Shown here piece after piece: positions 23,686-25,793 of a stretch of 25,793 nt of DNA; the stretch's first letter is position 1; each line of letters starts with the position of its first letter. The translations under genes were made by a program, and so were the position numbers. Source of the DNA: JBOGFI01 sp050743365 (GTDB lineage: Bacteria; Actinomycetota; Acidimicrobiia; IMCC26256; JACDBD01); assembly GCA_050743365.1 (NCBI GenBank), contig JBOGFI010000194.1:1-25793 (forward strand), read 5' to 3'. The notes below the pieces were generated by a model. That model was not told where the DNA came from. It searched no databases and was given only the letters and a program-made list of their open reading frames with translations.

Positions 23686-23825
23686 CTACCGCCCGAACGT
23701 GGGATTGGGCGACTCACCCCCGCTCGCCAGGACCTTGTCGCCCTCGGGACCGACGACGTCGATCTCGTTGACGGCGAGGTTGTCGTAGGCGAGGACGCCT
23801 ATCTCGGGACGGTCGAGCCCGGCAT
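23686..23825 (-). other. Short coding-like stretch, probably a frameshifted or degenerate small gene
   Basis: Between the glnD stop and the Nudix promoter, the minus-strand frame ending at the TAG 23688-23686 reads IGVLAYDNLAVNEIDVVG followed by GPEGDKVLASGGESPNPTFGR-like text. It has strongly GC-rich third positions and looks protein-like, yet has no ATG, GTG or TTG start in that frame. An ATG at 23825 lies in another frame and stops after eight codons. One added base in the G-run at 23806-23808 would join them into a 46-residue protein. I do not recognise the product. A pseudogene, a sequencing indel or chance are all possible. Confidence 0.3.
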
Positions 23826-23859
23826 GAACCGACTTGGTCGCAGCGCCGCCCGGTGACGG

Positions 23860-25793
23860 TCAGCCGAGGACGACGTCGCTCGTGAGCTGGGCGAGGAGCG
23901 TCGCCCGGAGTCGCTCGAGGACACGTGGGTCGCGGATCTTGGCGCCGGTGGCGTCGCGCACGTAGAACACATCGATGACGCGGTCGCCGAGTGTGGCCAC
24001 CTTGGCCAGCGACACGTCGAGGTCGAGGTCGCCGAACACCGCCGCGACCCGGGCGAGAAGACCGACGTGGTCGGGCGCGTGCACCTCGATGACAGTGGCG
24101 AAGTCGGATGCCCCCAGGTCGACCTCCACCCGAACCCCGTGGCCGCCTCCGTCGTGGGCGGGCGTGCGGTAGCGACGGGCCCGGTCGCGCAGGCGCTCGT
24201 CGAGCTGCAACGTCCCCCGCAGCGCCTGGTCGAGCGTGGCGACCACCGCCTCGCGCCCGGCGTCGTCGGCGAGACGGCCGAAGCGGTCGACGCCCGTGAA
24301 CACCTCCAGCGCCATACCGTCGCGGTTGCTGTAGCCGGCGGCGTCGCGGATGTCGAACCCCGACAGCGCCAGCACCCCGGCCACCGTCGCGAGCAGCCCG
24401 GTCCGATCGGGGGCGGCAACCGTGCACTCGATCCGGCCATCGGGAACATCGGACCACTCGACGGCAAGCCTGCCCGTCTCCAGCAGCGCACGGTGGTGAG
24501 CCAGCACCTCGGGCTCGAACGCGCTCGTGTAAGCCGGCGGCATGGCGTCGAGGAAGGTGTCGGCCTCCCGCGTGCCCACGATCCGAGCGAGCGCGTCGCG
24601 TCGCTCCGTCGCAAGCGGTGAGACGACGATCCCACGCTCGAGGAGCGCGTCCGTACGCAGGTACAGCTCGCGCACGAGGGCGGCCTTCGTCGGCGTCCAC
24701 GCAGCCGGCCCGGTGGCACGCGAGTCACCCACGGTGAGCGCGTAGAGGAGGTCGAGGCGCTCGGTGTCGCCGACAGCGCGGCCGAAGCGCGTCACGACCG
24801 CCTCCTCCGAGAGGTCGCGTCGGGTCGCGGTCTCGGCGAGGAGCAGGTGGTGGCGGACGAGCCAGACCAGCGTCTCGGCCCCCCGCTCGTCGAGGCCGAT
24901 GCGCCGCGCGATCGCCCGGGCGGTGTCGGCGCCTCGAGCCGAATGGTCACCCGGCTCGCCCTTTCCAACATCGTGCAGGAGCGCGGCGAGCAGCAGCAGG
25001 TCGGTGCGGGCGCGGCGGGCAACGTCGCCGTCCGGACCCTCGTCGTCGAGCAGCGCCGCGCATTCGGCCACCGCCTCGAGGAGGTGCCGGTCGACCGTGA
25101 ACCGGTGGTACGCGTTGCGCTGCGGCAGCGAGCGCACCCCGTCCCACTCGGGCAGCACGCGCGCGAGCACGCCCACGTGGTCGAGAGCCTCGAATACCGG
25201 CACCGCCTTGCGCCCCGCCCGCAGCAGCGCGGCGAACGAGTCGCGCTCCTCGGGTCCCCACGCCGGGTCGCCCATCTCGGCCCGGAACCGCTCCAGCGAC
25301 GCGCGGTCGAGGTCGACACCGAGGCGGGCGGCGGCGGCGGCCGTCCGCAGCATGAGCGCGGCGTCGACCGGCGCGCCGGCCACCACCCCGACACGACGCT
25401 CTCGCAGCACCACGCCCTCGGCGACGGTCTCGTCGCCGCGAGCCACCCGCCCGAGCGGGCCGCGCTCCGCCGCCCGCAGACGCGACCATACGTCCGCGGC
25501 GATCCAGCTGACCGTCCGGGCCGCGGCCGACACCCCGCGCACGAGGGCGTCGGCGTCGGGCGCGCCGAGGGATGCCGCCACCGCGTCCTGCTCCTGGAGC
25601 GTGAGGAGGTCGGAGCGGCCCCGGGTCACGCGGTGCAGCGCCACCCGCACGTCGAGCAGCGTCGCCCGGGCGGCCGCCAGCCCGGCGGGATCGTCCGGCT
25701 GGAGAAAGCCGCGGGCCACCAGGGTCGCGAGCGCGGTTGCCGGCCCGTCCGCAGGGCCGTCGGCGTCCCGCGGCGGCGGCCCCAGCGCCCAGC
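23860..25793 (-). CDS. glnD: [Protein-PII] uridylyltransferase GlnD, N-terminus beyond window
   Basis: About 643 residues are visible and the frame is open to the window edge, so the N-terminal nucleotidyltransferase domain is missing here. Present, in order: the end of the linker domain (ALHRVTRGRSDLLTLQEQDAVAASLG), a long helical region, the HD domain (LLAALLHDVGKGEPGDHSARG, with VRHHLLLAETATRRDL) that removes uridylyl groups, and two ACT domains (RTGLLATVAGVLALSGFDIRDA and HVGLLARVAAVFGDLDLDVSLAKV) that sense glutamine. GlnD modifies PII according to nitrogen status. GTG 25719 is not the true start because the frame continues through it with family-like sequence. In actinobacteria glnD usually follows amt and glnB, which would lie beyond the right edge. 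Confidence 0.93.
   Translation of the reverse strand, partial: WALGPPPRDADGPADGPATALATLVARGFLQPDDPAGLAAARATLLDVRVALHRVTRGRSDLLTLQEQDAVAASLGAPDADALVRGVSAAARTVSWIAADVWSRLRAAERGPLGRVARGDETVAEGVVLRERRVGVVAGAPVDAALMLRTAAAAARLGVDLDRASLERFRAEMGDPAWGPEERDSFAALLRAGRKAVPVFEALDHVGVLARVLPEWDGVRSLPQRNAYHRFTVDRHLLEAVAECAALLDDEGPDGDVARRARTDLLLLAALLHDVGKGEPGDHSARGADTARAIARRIGLDERGAETLVWLVRHHLLLAETATRRDLSEEAVVTRFGRAVGDTERLDLLYALTVGDSRATGPAAWTPTKAALVRELYLRTDALLERGIVVSPLATERRDALARIVGTREADTFLDAMPPAYTSAFEPEVLAHHRALLETGRLAVEWSDVPDGRIECTVAAPDRTGLLATVAGVLALSGFDIRDAAGYSNRDGMALEVFTGVDRFGRLADDAGREAVVATLDQALRGTLQLDERLRDRARRYRTPAHDGGGHGVRVEVDLGASDFATVIEVHAPDHVGLLARVAAVFGDLDLDVSLAKVATLGDRVIDVFYVRDATGAKIRDPRVLERLRATLLAQLTSDVVLG

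Overview
The window is very GC-rich and reads as an ordinary, densely packed chromosomal stretch of an actinobacterium. Evidence for this is a four-cysteine WhiB-type regulator, a SCO6745-family protein, a PAC2-family protein, a mycobacterial IlvG-like ThDP enzyme, GTG/TTG starts, and many start codons preceded at 6-8 nt by a TAnnCT-like -10 box (leaderless promoters). The abundance of CoA-linked enzymes would suit the class Acidimicrobiia, but that placement is inference. I see no rRNA, tRNA, CRISPR array, transposase, integrase or phage gene. The longest gene-free gaps are under 200 bp.

Layout. 1-921 (+): two tandem paralogous membrane-anchored proteins, the first cut by the window edge. 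1111-3584 (-): alpha/beta hydrolase coupled to an IlvG-like enzyme. 3676-6241 (+): flippase-like membrane protein, PAP2-type phosphatase and VOC protein, with overlapping or abutting ends. 6242-7375 (-): LysR regulator and LapA-like small membrane protein. 7538-8965 (+): WhiB-like regulator and APH-fold kinase. 9073-10604 (-): two-gene ABC-2 exporter. 10673-13631 (+): CoA-transferase, SCO6745-family and PAC2 proteins. 13645-20091 (-): two paralogous lipoproteins, an amidase, a metallo-beta-lactamase-fold hydrolase, an M20 peptidase and a beta-propeller lipoprotein. 20130-22974 (+): AidB-like acyl-CoA dehydrogenase, an unknown protein and orotate phosphoribosyltransferase. 22969-25793 (-): PII uridylyltransferase GlnD (N-terminus beyond the window), a probably broken mini-ORF and a Nudix hydrolase.

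The genes mostly serve central and lipid/CoA metabolism (CoA transferase, acyl-CoA dehydrogenase, APH-like kinase, ThDP enzyme), envelope functions (flippase-like, PAP2, exporter, lipoproteins), pyrimidine synthesis (pyrE) and nitrogen signalling (glnD). No defence or other novel multi-gene system is apparent.

The most notable non-gene signals are four. (1) A family of mosaic palindromic repeats: two copies fill convergent intergenic gaps and a third lies in frame inside the acyl-CoA dehydrogenase gene. (2) A consistent leaderless-promoter signature at eleven starts. (3) A TetR-like palindrome set exactly against a -10 box at 17606-17629. (4) A short coding-like stretch after glnD that looks frameshifted.
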